64,000 bases of DNA, taken from assembly GCA_025267735.1 (NCBI GenBank), contig CM046294.1, positions 47,236,070 to 47,300,069 on the forward strand, in the 5' to 3' direction. The translations under genes and the position numbers were made by a program. Source of the stretch: Mactra quadrangularis (taxonomy: Eukaryota; Mollusca; Bivalvia; Venerida; Mactridae). Under the pieces are notes generated by a model, which worked only from the letters and a program-made list of their open reading frames with translations, searched no databases and was not told the DNA's origin. Shown one piece after another: positions 35,364 to 48,200 of the stretch. Every line of letters begins with the position of its first letter. Within the stretch, counting starts at the first letter, position 1.

Positions 35364-35562
35364 CATAACGGTCAGACTCACGTGGTCGCTTAAGGGGGAA
35401 AAATTTGGTTTGGATGCAAAATGGCTGGCCATTGGCTGGAGAACGGGGGTGACCGCTTAATAGGGGTGCATTATAGAGCGTTTTCGGACGGTCGCGGCAT
35501 GAGCTGGTCGCTTACAGGGGGTGACCGCTTAAGAGGGGTGGCCGTTAGGAGGGGGTGGACTG
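35364..35562 (-). mobile_element. second, inverted copy of the TA-flanked 207-bp element
   Basis: CATAACGGTCAGACTC to GGGGGTGGACTG is the reverse complement of 34190-34396 with a few indels. TA lies on both sides (35362-35363, 35563-35564). Confidence 0.8.
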
Positions 35563-35569
35563 TATAAAA

Positions 35570-36660
35570 AAATTACTTCACTCTTCATATTTAACATGGT
35601 TCATTATACACACATCTCATACATAAATTTTGGTCATTCTCAGGGCCTCTTATACTTAATTCACAGCTTATTTTCATTAAGCATAACAACACTTAATTCA
35701 GATGCCTCAGATTTTTCCCATATGGAAACCTGACAGAGTGAATCTGATAAACCCAATCTAAAATTTTACGCTCGCATACTCCCTAATTTAGATCTGCATG
35801 GCCTTTTCCAAATGAACCTTCAGGCAACCTCTTCTCATCAAAATATTCATGATGAAATTGTTATAATATGTAACTTGTTTACATCGTCTACGTCACGCAT
35901 TTTGAAATGAGCCACCCAATCACAGACTGAATAATACCGCTGTTAAATTAGCGAGCAAGAATGGTCTAAAAATAGAGATTATGAATCAAAATGTGATTAA
36001 TAGTGTTTTTTCTAGATGAAATTAAGCTACGCATTGATTGGTTGGCACAAAGTTCATTTCGACGTGACACTGCATTGAGAAAGTAGAGATCCTGTACGAC
36101 AATGCTCTACAGGATATCTGTTTATGGAGATCGAGTTCATCCTCTCAATCAGTCAATACACCAAAATTAGGAATTATATGTTATTAAGAAAATATTAATT
36201 TTGGCGCTCAATTGCCTTATAAATCATTTAGATTATAAACTAACCAAATAGTTTCCTAACTAAATTTAGGGCCTTCAAAGAGTAATTCAGGACAAACAGT
36301 AGATATTTTGGGGCTTCTCAGGCTCATCCATGCAATTTAAGGCCTTTTCAAGACAATCATTAAAATTTAGGGCCATTTCAAGACTGTAAGTACCCCGTTT
36401 AATGAGAGTAGATAAGTGATATTGACCTTTACTATGAACTGTAAACAACCAATGAAAATTCAATTTAATGGACAATATCATAAATTAATTAAAATTATTT
36501 AAATACAAAAGACACATTGCTGTTTTGTAAACATGTAGAAAAAATAACATTTTACAGTAGAACAGATAGATTTTTATACAATTTATATAAATACCTAAAA
36601 TGATTCCTGTACAGATTGCACAAACACTATATAAGACTGCCATCATGTTGGTTCATGAAT
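35570..36660. other. spacer with a hairpin and short GGCC-type repeats
   Basis: GATCCTGTA...TACAGGAT forms an 8-bp stem at about 36088-36116. Three spaced AATTTA.GGCC.TTTCAAG blocks lie at about 36262-36385, probably an old repeat. No gene recognised. Confidence 0.4.
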
Positions 36661-36668
36661 TGAACTCA

Positions 36669-36707
36669 TTACAGAATGACAGCATCAGTATCCTGAAGTT
36701 GGTTTGT
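36669..36707 (-). CDS. possible terminal exon fragment
   Basis: The minus-strand acceptor TTGTTTATTTTCAG precedes 36707. In one frame it reads TNQLQDTDAVIL and a stop at 36671-36669. In the phase that would follow the exon at 38125-38266 it instead continues for 17 codons to a later stop. It could end the same gene, but alternative acceptors exist between the two. Confidence 0.2.
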   Translation of the reverse strand, partial: TNQLQDTDAVIL

Positions 36708-37059
36708 CTGAAAATAAACAACAATGTTATTAGAATGTTTTCTTCGGACACCTGAGTTCCTATGTATAAAATATAAAAATATGTATGGTCATTGAAAAGG
36801 AGAAAGTTTGGAAAGATGAAAAGAAAAAGAACACTGGAGAACTTAAAAAGTAAGTCTCTAGGCTACATGGGAGTAGATGAAACTAGTTTATTTTTGTCAA
36901 ATGATTCTATATGTGATTTGGTCAGTACAATAATTGAACTTCAGAGCAACATTAAACTTTCAAAAGTATCAGAAATTGTTGACAGCCTAGTAGTTAAAGT
37001 CATTGATTGCAAACAGAAAATAGTTTCAATGTTCAAATAGGTAAAAGGTAATTCAACTA

Positions 37060-37370
37060 TAGCCCATCGCACTAGCTCAAGTCAGTAACACACAAGTTTA
37101 CCAATGGAGGGGCAGTAGGTTCAATTCCCAAGCAACCGCATACTTTCCTTGAGTTTGATCATGAAATAATTTCTATGACCATTCGCACTTCGTCCACCGA
37201 TATTAAATGACGTCTAGGGCAGTAGTCCGTCACTTACGAAAGTATGCTCCTAGTAACTGGTTAACAACTAAATCTAAAGATTTAGCCTTTTGTTGAATAG
37301 ATTGTCCGACTGGCGTGATATAACAAATAAAATGTGTCTCTATGGCCTAAACACCAACAACAAAAATCAT
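37060..37370 (+). mobile_element. SINE family B, copy 2
   Basis: Box A-like TAGCTCAAGTCAGTAACAC and box B-like GGTTCAATTCCC lead into the same body as 595-890 (GGGCAGTAGTCCGTCACT, GAAAGTATGCTCCTAGTA). The tail is TCTCTATGGCCTAAACACCA plus CAACAACAAAAA. Confidence 0.75.
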
Positions 37371-38124
37371 CTATAAGAAATACAAACTCTTAAAGATATC
37401 AAAATTCAATACATGTAAATAAATATAGTTTTAAAAATCCACTTAGCTGTAAAACACTTTGATCTATGTAACTGGTCACAACCCAATCCTAAACATTTCA
37501 TGGAATAACTATCCTCAGTAACATTCTGAAATAAAGAATCATTGATTTGTTTTCCTTGTAACAAGGACATTTTGTTTTTATTTCTTATAGTTCTGTAATC
37601 CTAATGTTGATCGCAGAGACAGATTTGCTGGCAAGTTGCGGTGATAATTAATTTATTAAAATTCTGACACTAACATAACTGTATCATCTAGTCAAAACAG
37701 TCTTTTCTCCACACATTACAGTTTTCATTAAATTATCTCCCTTTGGATATGACTTCAAACTGAATAGTTAGTTGGTTTTCTTGTGTGCCCTAAATCAGCA
37801 TCTTGATATTGTTAGATACTAAGTACACAGTTCACCAAACCACTATTTCCTGGGGAGAACTAGCAATAAAATGCCATCCTCTGTACAAAAATACCAACTT
37901 ATCAAATTGAGTAAATTATAATACTTATTGGGTCTAGTGTACACGAAAATTACAACAGAGAACATTTTATCACAGCATGTGACAAATTGCTATGACAAGC
38001 ACATCAAACACCAGGGATAGGACAAAAAGGAACAAGCCATAACTTCTATTGTGGTCCATTGAGTAATGCTAGCTATGGAGAAACTTGAACATGGATAAGG
38101 TGATGTTAGAATCAAAGTACTTAC

Positions 38125-38266
38125 CGTACCCCTGTCATGTCTCGTACAAGATGCACCATTGATACTATGTTGATGATAATGTATATCGGGATTCCAGAAC
38201 CATAAATGTCCAAGTCACCATTTATTAAAAACAAATCAATCAATATGCCATTATGTGCATTAACAT
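38125..38266 (-). CDS. candidate 142-nt host exon, unidentified (membrane?) protein
   Basis: On the minus strand, ATTAATCTTTTCAG precedes 38266 and a strong donor GTAAGTAC follows 38125. One frame is open throughout (2 nt + 46 codons + 2 nt), reading VNAHNGILIDLFLINGDLD, then IYGSGIPIYIIINIVSM and HLVRDMTGV. The IPIYIIINIVSMV stretch could be a membrane segment. Strong splice signals on both sides and normal-looking protein composition make this the best single host exon in the window. I do not recognise the family and could not place the adjoining exons with confidence. Confidence 0.5.
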
Positions 38267-38269
38267 CTG

Positions 38270-39210
38270 AAAAGATTAATCAAAACTACAATGCATGATA
38301 AAGAATGAGGTGATTGTAAGTTTTTCTCAAGTCTACAACAATAACCTGATGAGGTACAGGCGCGTAGCTACCAGTATGCAGAGTATGCAGCTGCATACAC
38401 ATTGGTCCAGAAAATCGCCAAAAATGCAATTAAACTTAGGCCTGAGGGATGGGGGGGATAACACATGTGTGTAGAAAAAAGTATTGCAAACTACTTTAAC
38501 TAGGCTAGGACTTATATTAGGTTAAAGTACATTAAGTTGTTACTGCCAGTTTTGGGTTCTGAACGCAAATAAACTAAATAGTTTCTGTTGGCTTAAGTGA
38601 TTTTGTATTGGAAATAAGAGGGGAATGAAGCACATTTCAGCTATGGATCCTATATTAGAAGGATATGTAACACTAATTTAAACCCTTTCGCTTAACTAGA
38701 TTCTATCGATTTTCAATGTCCTTTCAGTTTCTTCTGCTAATTTATCGTATTTATTGGGGGAAAGAATCGGTTTTTTTAACCAAAGTGGCGGTAATCGGCG
38801 AAAGGTTCAATTAACTGCGCGATCATGTTAGATTTGGAGTTGTCTTTTTATTTGAAATTCTTCCCGCTCAATTACGACTTAATTCAAATTTAAAAAAATC
38901 TTTGACTTTCAAGAGTAATTGAACTCGACAGTCCTGAGTCATCAACAATTCCGGGTCACTTTTTTATAATAGTACAGATGATTCCACAATAATGCAATAT
39001 TTTACAGTTAAGTCATGTACACTAACCACTTTGCTTCTGTTACACAAACTTTCCATGTTAAAATTTCTCTACCAGAAGTCATAGTCATGAAACACCGAAC
39101 AGCGTCTTTTCCAACCAAGGCGAAAGTATGAGAACGTTTTGCCCATACTACAAAATCAAAAACTACAACTTCGTATATATTTAAACAAGAAAGATAATGT
39201 GAAAGCCACA
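38270..39210. other. spacer with a transposon-end fragment
   Basis: CAGGCGCGTAGCTACC near 38357 resembles the GGGGCGTAGC-type end of a common DNA transposon; a similar inverted end (GCTACGCCCCTG) is at about 57405. Otherwise nothing recognised. Confidence 0.35.
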
Positions 39211-39211
39211 T

Positions 39212-40936
39212 TAAAGCCGGATTTTTCTGCATATGGGAACATTGAGAACAAGTTTACTTTGTTACAAAAGAAAGTCATTTGATATATTGCTTATTAGAAG
39301 GAATACAAAGGGCAATAATTAATCTTAAAGGAATAAAGAGTTTCATTAACTATATATATGTCCTATTGTATCTTTTCTGAGTATTTTGTTGGTATTTGAC
39401 TAAGATGGCATAAGACATGAAAACTATGGATGAAAATAATGCAAAGCTAATGATATGAAATTGGCGAGAGAATTTTGTTAAAAAAAACCTTGTATGGCAA
39501 ATGGTGAAATTGTTGAAACAAAATGGCAGGAAAATATGACTGGAAAATGCCAGAATACTTGCTATTGGAGAGATCCAACATACTGAAAACTTTAACATAA
39601 AAAATACAAAGGGAAATAATCCATATTTAAGCCAAGTAGAGTTGCCGTTACTGTCTAATTCTTTCAACAGATGGTAAGTAATCATTGTATGAAATTTCAT
39701 AATAATCTAACCATAAATGGCAGAGATACCCAACAATTTAAAAGCTTTAACACAAAAATAACAAAGGGAAATAATCCATTTTTAAGCCAGGTAGAGTTGT
39801 TGTTACTGTCTAATTCTTTTCAACAGATGATATGTAATCATTGTATGAAACTTCGTAAACATCAAACCATAAATAACAGAGATATCCAACAATTTGAAAA
39901 ATTTAACGCAAAAAAACAAAGGGAAATAATCCATCATTAAGTCAGATAGAGTTGTTGTTACTGTCTAATTCTTTTCAACAGATCATATGTAATCATTGTA
40001 TGAAATTTCATAAACATCTAACCATAAATGGCAGAGATATCCAACAATTTGAAAACTTTAACACAAATATAACGAAGGGAAATAATTCCTTATTAAGCCA
40101 GGTAGAGTTGCGGTTACTGTCCAATTCTTTTCAACAGATGATATGTAATCATTGTATGAAACTTCGTAAACATCAAACCATAAATGGCAGAGATATCCAA
40201 CAATTTGAAAAATTTAACGCAAAAAACAAAGGGAAATAATCTATTATTAAGTCAGGTAGAGTTGTTGTTACTGTTTAATTCTTTTCAACATATCTATGTA
40301 ATCATTGTATGAAATTTCATAAACATCTAACCATAAATGGCAGAGATATCCAACAATTTAAAAACTTTAACACAAAAATAACAAAGGGAAATAATCCATT
40401 TTTAAGCCAGGTATAAGTTGCGGTTACTGTCTAATTCTTTTCAACAGATGATATGTTATCATTGTATGAAACTTCGTAAACATCAAACCATAAATGGCAG
40501 AGATATCCAACAATTTGAAAACTTTAACGCAAAAAAACGAAGGGAAATAATCCATTTTTAAGCCAGGTAGAGTTGTGGTTACTGTCTTAATCTGTTCATC
40601 AAAAGGTATGTTATCATTGTATGAAGTTTCATAAAAATCAAACAATAAATGGCAGAAATATATGCTAAATTAAGAACTTTAACGCAATTGTTAACGACAC
40701 CAGACACCCGAAATTACAAAGGGCAATAATCCATAATAAAGCAAGGTAGAGTTGGTGTTACTGTCTAATTCTGTTCATCACATGGTATGTTATCATTGCA
40801 TAAAGTTTCGACAGATATACATGGTACATTAAAAACTTTAACGCAATTGTAAACGACACGGACGCCCGCCCGCCTGCCCGCCCACCCGTGTTCGCCTAAC
40901 TATTAGCCGAATTTTTTCCTTGAAAAATCCGGCTAA
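39212..40936 (+). mobile_element. family-C core-repeat element with alternating dimer units
   Basis: The head AAAGCCGGATTTTTC is inverted at the other end as GAAAAATCCGGCT, where a ~13-bp hairpin (40904-40935) forms. Units marked by TCATTGTATGAA are at 39682, 39838, 39993, 40149, 40302, 40459, 40613 and 40793 (153-157 bp apart, the last 180). Units alternate between ATTTCATAAACATCTAACC and ACTTCGTAAACATCAAACC. A GGACGCCCGCCC-rich run (40860-40888) precedes the end, CTAA. The repeat-shaped frames (39671-40239) follow from a unit length near 156. Confidence 0.75.
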
Positions 40937-40939
40937 AAA

Positions 40940-43900
40940 ACTACTGTCAACAACTGATCATTATGTTTCGGTGTATGTGGCAAAATAAGATAGGGTAGAG
41001 TGAAAATTGAACAGATAGCGGAAGATAATTGAAAGATAGAAAATAGTAAAAGGCTTTGGATGACTGCTTTCCATACCTCTGGCCTGACCTCTCCGGCTAT
41101 CGAAGCGGGCCCTGTGAGTTCACCCAACCGGCACAGCCCCAACCTTCATTGGTTGTACCAGCAGTCAATCCAGGCATTAGTATGTAAGAAAGGATAGCCC
41201 CTGTGTGAAAGATGCCAGATCAGGGGCCTCAGCTATAGATGCTGGTTACTAAGGTTATTCCAGACTATGGTGGTGCGAGCAAAAAGCTGTACTTGTAGAA
41301 GTCTGTGTGAGCCATGGCTAGTCTGAAGTCTCTAGTATGCTTCTTCCTGGTTCTTTTAACATGACAATATTACTATGACACGGGTAAACAAGATTATACA
41401 AAGACAATGACAAACATAGAGACATAAAATCAGAGCAATGTCCGATTTTACTACATGTTAATCAAAAGACAGAAAACATAACGATAGGTTTATTAAGTTA
41501 TTAAATACAACATAGACAATATAAAATAAGTATATTCAATATGAAGTATTTGACACTTAATAGAACAACAACAAAAGTATTTAACTTAATTAAGTTTAGT
41601 GGTCATTTAGTTACCATAACTAGTTAACCACTTAATTAACAGGTTAGTTATATATAATATTATGGTTATCTGATGGTAGTAATATGCCACCAGAAAATGT
41701 AGATCAAAATGGAAAAATAAAACAAATAATAGAAATTATTAAAACTGATTCAGTAGTCCAGTGATCTACTTACTCAACTAGCATGATAAAACTTTCAATG
41801 ACATAACCTTTGTTTATGAGGTTTACTAGCATATAGGACTCAACCCCAGATAATGACTTGACACTTCATACAAGTCAGTATGCTCTCAAAACAACAAAAA
41901 CATTGACTTATTAATAGAGAAAAATATCATATCCAAGGCAAAGTACTGATTAAAATCAATCAAGAGCGGCAAATAATTTAAATAATAGTCATTTTGTCTA
42001 GTTCCCAGTCGTTTTTTGTCAGGTAAAAGTATGTTAGGCTAAGTATGATAATGGCCGCGCCCTATGTAGTGAATAAGGTATTGGATAAAAAAATTTCAAT
42101 GAACATTTCTCAACACAGGTTTAAATCAAATGATCATTTGACTAGAATTACAGTTAGTACCTCCTACAGTTGCTCTGTTTCATTTTAACTAAACAAAGTA
42201 TCTGAAATTCTAGGTTACATACCACTAAATAAAATCCTTCTTTGTTGTATATAAAAAGTCTCATTTTCAATGACAAATTACACTATGACCCAGGGGTGTG
42301 AGATACCCCAAACCATATATAGGCTAAAAGATCTATCTATTCCCCTCAAAATGATCAGTATTAGAAAAAAAGTTACATTACTTATAAGAAAATAAATTTC
42401 GATTGAAAGTTCCTACCCTGAAAATGTCCTGGTTTTTAACTCTTCACCAGCCGTTAAGAGTCATCTCCCCTTTTAACCAGTTTTCGCGACTAAACAAACC
42501 AGATCCATTGAATTTTTGCATTCTTTCATAGGAAAAGCATTGTCAAAGACATATGTGACGCCCCACGGAAAAACCAGGCCAATGGCGAAAAAATCACAAA
42601 TTTAGATTTTAACATTTTCTGAAACTATATATTTTCAAACATAAGTTGTGAAAATTTCAGATGATTTTAACCAGTGGTTAAAAAGTTATAGGGTTCTTAA
42701 GAATGTATGATGCACGAAAATATTTTAGGGCAACCGGGACGAAATTTCATCAGTTTTTATGTATACTACGGATATATTCTACAACAAAAAACGAGACATC
42801 TAAGATGTGAATTCCCTTTTAATTAATATTTACATAATATTTTAAGACATTATGACAAAAAAGTATATTATTTAACTACATGAAGTTCACAATGTTTCCA
42901 TGGCAACCATTTATTAGTGGTTTATTGTACTATTTATGTGAAATTTGAATTATTTTTTGTGAAATGCAATGTCACTTCTGCATATAACAGGATAGAGTGT
43001 ATTGGAAAGAATTAAGTACAATTGCACACAATCATTTTATCAAAATGATTATGAAAAGACATAAATTGTTAGTGTTCTAAAGAAACCACTATGTATATAT
43101 GGAAGACAAGTCAGAATAGAGAGGACAGATTGTTGCTGTTTTTGTCATGCTCTTAGTTTTAGTAAATCTTAGAACACTTCACATAACTGCTATGTAAATT
43201 TATTCAATTATTATCAAATTAAAACATGTTCGTGAACATATCTATCCAATCATTATTTTTCAGAACAAAAACGTTACCATAGCAACCATACCAGACATAT
43301 TTAGCTAGACCAAAATATTTTTTTTAATCAAGAAATGTGAGCTTTTGTGATTTTTTAAACAATAAATTACAACAAATAAACTTAAATCAAGTTAAAATTG
43401 AAATGTATCAACTTAAAAGCAGTTAGAATGCACATGATCATTTCGACATGCTTTAAGTTGTTAAGTTTCAAGCTTTGGAGGATTGGACTGAACACAATGG
43501 TAAATAATTTTTGCAGTCAAAATTAGTGTAGCTGTAGCAATACAAGTACATTTCTTGAGAAAGCATTGCAACTAGGATAATTCACATGATAATTTGAAAT
43601 GTTGTTTTTCCATTACTACACGTAGATGTGTATACATAAAATGTTAATGGGTAGGCTACATGCTATACCAAATATCAATGTACTACCTATGTCTACACGT
43701 TTGATTTTGACTGAGCATAAAATTGACCTTACGCCAGAATTTGATTGACAGCTCCTATTAGCCAATCAGCGTCCGGCATTTGATACACTGATGCTTATCT
43801 AAGATAAGCGGCGTATCGGCCGCCACTTTGTCCGACATCTGGTCTTGACGGACATTGAATTTCGTATGTGTTAGCATGGACCCTATGTACAGTTATATAG

Positions 43901-44105
43901 GGTTCTCAGTGAAAGTTACAAAATAAACTCAATAAAACAAATTAGAATGGTCCAAATATGTACACATGGGGTCTATAAATACTGTGATAAAAGTATAGAC
44001 TACATAATAATCTGACGACAATAAATACAAGTATGTAATAAATCAGGTTGAAAATTACATTTTTCATGCATGTTTACCCCCAAAATGTACCACAAAGATC
44101 TATGG
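40940..44105. other. unassigned spacer; possible regulatory patch at 43730-43870
   Basis: No gene seen. Around 43755-43820, CCAATCAGCG, a perfect GCTTATCT-A-AGATAAGC palindrome (paired GATA-type sites) and a CpG-rich CGTATCGGCCGCC lie within 70 bp. This could be a promoter or a transposon terminus. Confidence 0.35.
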
Positions 44106-44811
44106 ACCCACCCCTTAACTTTTTATATCTCAGCATATTTTATCACCTATACACCATTTTAAGGATTACATGTATATAAAGTTGTTTTGGTGCATATCGA
44201 TCCAACAGTTTTCTGATTTATAAAGGATTTCTACAAACATTCAATGCGAGATGCGTTCTTTGATAATTTTTGCGCATATAATGTTTTTTGGTTGGAGCAA
44301 ATGAACATACCTTCATTTTTAATATATATCAATGGATATTATAAAAAGGGAATCATTTGAAAGTTATGACAATGCCATTTTCAGACAAATTAATCTTTAG
44401 GAAATATGAAATCTCGTAAATGATATGCATGTATTTGAACACAACTCCGGCTAGATAGCCCCTAATACCCACCCCTTAACTTTTTTGTTTCTCGACATAT
44501 TTTAATTAACTCTACATCATTTGATAGCTAGCGTAATGTAATATTTTTTGCATGTTTTACTGTTTAAAATCCGTTCATCCAAACGACTATTACCAGCGTT
44601 CAAATTTAAGTGTATTCTTTCAACTTGCTCATTCTTTGTGCGTATATTTTTTTGTTGGAGCAAATGGACTCACATTTAATTTGAATATTAATGAATGGAT
44701 ATTCATAAATAATGTATCATTTGATAGATGAGACAATGCCCGTTTCAAAAATATTAAGTTTATCGAAATCGGATGACAAGTAAGAAAATAGCATGCATTT
44801 GAACCTGTTTT
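44106..44811. repeat. diverged tandem duplication, ~361-bp period
   Basis: Both copies start CCCACCCCTTAACTTTTT (44107, 44468) and share GTTGGAGCAAATG.AC and TTTTGCGCATAT/TTTGTGCGTATAT blocks, and end in GCATG.ATTTGAAC. The LINE 3' end abuts the second copy. Confidence 0.7.
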
Positions 44812-45286
44812 AGTTTAAACATATTTTATTGCCCGTAAATACATTTTTTCAATTACATAATTACAACAAATATAATTATAACACATAACTAAATGTATAT
44901 ACGGCAATCGGGTTGAGCCACAAGTTCTACAACTTAGTTACGGCTCTCCCCTTAAGGTATATACATTAAACAATGCAAGAAAATAAAATAGTCGGGCAAT
45001 AGGAGTGGATTGAATTTCATGAAAATACAAAAAAAAATATTGAATATAAGAATAGATATATATTGTTCGCCCTCTCTCAACCGTCAAAGCCTGAACAATT
45101 CAACGGTTGATGACCACACACTATCTCAATATCACGGCTGTCAAACAAAGAGCACGAAGACACCGTGAACTATTCACGCTACGACGCCGAGGAAAATCGA
45201 ACGATAACAATAGAGAAAATGGCATAAGAAAGTGAAAGTAGAATAAAGAGAGGTATGGTCTATCAATGAAAATATAGATGCAGTAT

Positions 45287-48200
45287 TTAATGGTCGCTGA
45301 AACGTCTTGTATTTTTTATGAATTCTTGAACAGCAAGAAATATATATTCATTGTCTTCACTTGATATATTTGCGCTGCCGAATAGTAAAATATTACAGTT
45401 TAGTGGATGGAAATTACGTGTGTCTTGAAACAGTTTTAGACGTTCTAAAGTGTATAAAGTACATCGAAAGAAGAAATGCTCAGCGTCCTCGCGAACTTTA
45501 CAGTGATTACATAGCCTATTATCAGAAATGTGATTTTTAAATAAGTCATCATTAAGATTGCTGCAACCATTTCGTAAACGTGTATGAATTAATGAGAAAA
45601 ATCGATTTCCCACTAAGAAGTGCGATGGAACATCTGTAGTTGTAAAAAATGTTGATAAAAGTGTTCGCTTAAAAGCACCCAGAGTTTGTATATTCCTTAT
45701 ATCGGCTGGGAGAGCTTTCCAGCTTTTAATAGTTGAAGGTACAAATGAGTTTTCAAATAGGGCAGTTCTTCTTGGAATATTAATGAAATCATCTATATTT
45801 CGTAAGTTATAACGTAAGTTCTCAGGATTACTTCTTGGAAAAATGTCGTTAAGATATTGTGGTACCATTGAGTTTTTAATCTTAAAAGCTAGAATTAATT
45901 TTTGATACTGTCTTCTATCGTTAAGTGTCAACCATCCAATTTCACGGTACAAATTATTTATACTAATGGAGCGTGTAGTTCCAGTTACTATTCTGGCTGC
46001 TTCAATCTGGATTTTTTCTAGCTTTTCTTTTTCATAAATAGTGCAATTATCCCACACTACCGATGCATATTCTAAAATTGGTCTTAAAAAAGATATATAT
46101 ATTTGATTGAGGGTTTTACGTCGAACAGAAAATTTTAATTTGCGCAAAACGCCAAGAAGTTTATAAGCAGACGAAGTAATATTATCAATATGTGCATGCC
46201 ATTTGCAGTCATCGCTTAAGGTTACGCCGAGGTGTTTGTGTGTTTTTGTTAAAGTTAATGTAACATCATTAAAAATAAGATTAGGTGGTGGTTCATTACC
46301 AAAATATAATACTTCTGTTTTTGTTGGATTGAATGTGACTAACCATTGTTTTGACCAATCGGAAATTAATTTTAAATCGTGGTTTAAAATATGCTGAAGC
46401 TCAGGACTGGATGAGGCTGTGCAAGCTAAAGATGTATCGTCCGCGAATAATCTGGTTATACTAAGAAGGTTACGAACTATATCGTTTACGTAAATTAAAA
46501 ATAATAAGGGGCCTAAAACAGATCCTTGAGGCACACCAGCACTAACAGGTTTATATCTTGAATACGATTGTCCGATTATAACTCGCTGGCATCTATTTGT
46601 AAGGTAATCGGAAATCCAATTTAATAATTGCCCATCAATACCGTTTTGTTTTAGTTTGTGAATTAATCCGGTGTGCCATACACGGTCGAATGCTTTTGAT
46701 ATGTCACAAAAAACGATACATGTGTGAGATTTCTTGTCGAATGAATCAGCTATTTGGTTATATAAGTCAATAAGTTGATGCACTGTAGAATGTCCTGACA
46801 AAAAGCCTGCTTGTTTATTGTATATAAGATGATTATGGATGAAAAAATTGTACATGTGTTTGTATACGCATCGTTCAAAAAGTTTACCTACGCAACTTAA
46901 TAATGATATTGGACGGTAGTTTCCTGGACAATTTTTATCTCCCTTTTTGTATAATGGTAAAACTAAAGCAGACTTCCAGTGAGACGGAAAATGACCAACT
47001 CGAAGGGATTTATTAAAGAGCTTACACAAAGGTTTAGAGAGAGTAAATTTTACATTTTTTAGAACTTTATGAGAAATAAGATCTGGTCCGACAGCTTTGT
47101 TAGAATCTAGATTACTTATGATATTAATTATTTCATTTTCTCGAATATTGATGTTGGTTAGAGTGTCATGTGTAAATAATGTGAAAGGGGGTAAAACAGC
47201 ATTGGAATCATCTAGCTCGGATACAGAGGTAAAGTAATCATTTAAGCAATTAGCCTTTTCTTCATCAGTAAAAAAGAATTCATCTTGGCCATCGTGATGT
47301 GATTTTAGAATTGGAATTGAGTCTGACGTTTTATAATCTTTCATTAAGTGTTTGATTGATTGCCAATAATTACGAGTGGAGTTTGATCGAAGTTCTTCAA
47401 CTTTGTTTTCTATATTTGAGAAAAAATTTATTTTAGCATATTTTTTTAAATTATTGACCTTATTTCTAAGTGTTTTGTATTTCATCCATTCATTATCTGT
47501 TGATTTTTTAACAGCTTTACGTTTTTGTCTGTCTCTATATTTTGAATATCGCCGTATTTCGGAATCGTACCAAGGTTTGTCATTAGGTCTAATAGTTATT
47601 TCTTTCGAAGGTATACATTGGGACATTAATGATATAAGTTTTTGCGTGAATAATTCACATGCCTGATCTACAGATTCAGAGTCGATAAAATCCCAGTTTT
47701 CAATTTCAATCAGACTATTTAATTGAATAAAATCTGCTCTATTATAAAACCAAACTTTGCGACGTAGACATTTGTTATTAATGAAACTAGATTTAATATA
47801 AACAAATGTAGCTTTATGATCACTAATGTGATTGTCAACACTAAAACAACCATAATTATAAATCTGAATATCATTGGACACAATAATAGGATCAATTAAA
47901 GTGGATGAGCTATCTGTTACTCGTGTAGGTTCATTTATTATATTACTTAAGTTATTTATTGAAATGATGTTTTTTAGATTATTAAGGTTATCGTTGAGAA
48001 GATTTTCATTCAGGTCGCCCATGATGATTACATTAGGATTAATTTCTAGGGCACGTTCAATACTTATATTAAATTCGTTCCAAAAAGAAACGCGTGTATT
48101 TGGGGGCCTGTAAACAGTACATAGTAGAAAAGAAGTGCTTTTGTACGATATTTCAAGCCAAACAGATTGAAGTGATGGCATTTCAAGGTTAAATTTGCGT

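Noticed and set aside
36792..37040. 82-residue frame KRRKFGKMKRKRTLENLKSK...
   Set aside because: It starts at TTG, lacks splice or promoter support and a recognised homologue. It may be a fragment of something real, but I cannot support it.
39671..40239. Two plus-strand frames with repeated CNHCMK..H..INGRDIQQFE blocks
   Set aside because: They reflect a ~156-bp unit (a multiple of three) in family C, not a conserved protein; neighbouring units are out of frame.
44106..44811. LTR pair
   Set aside because: The two copies are adjacent with no interior and are diverged; they form a tandem duplication.
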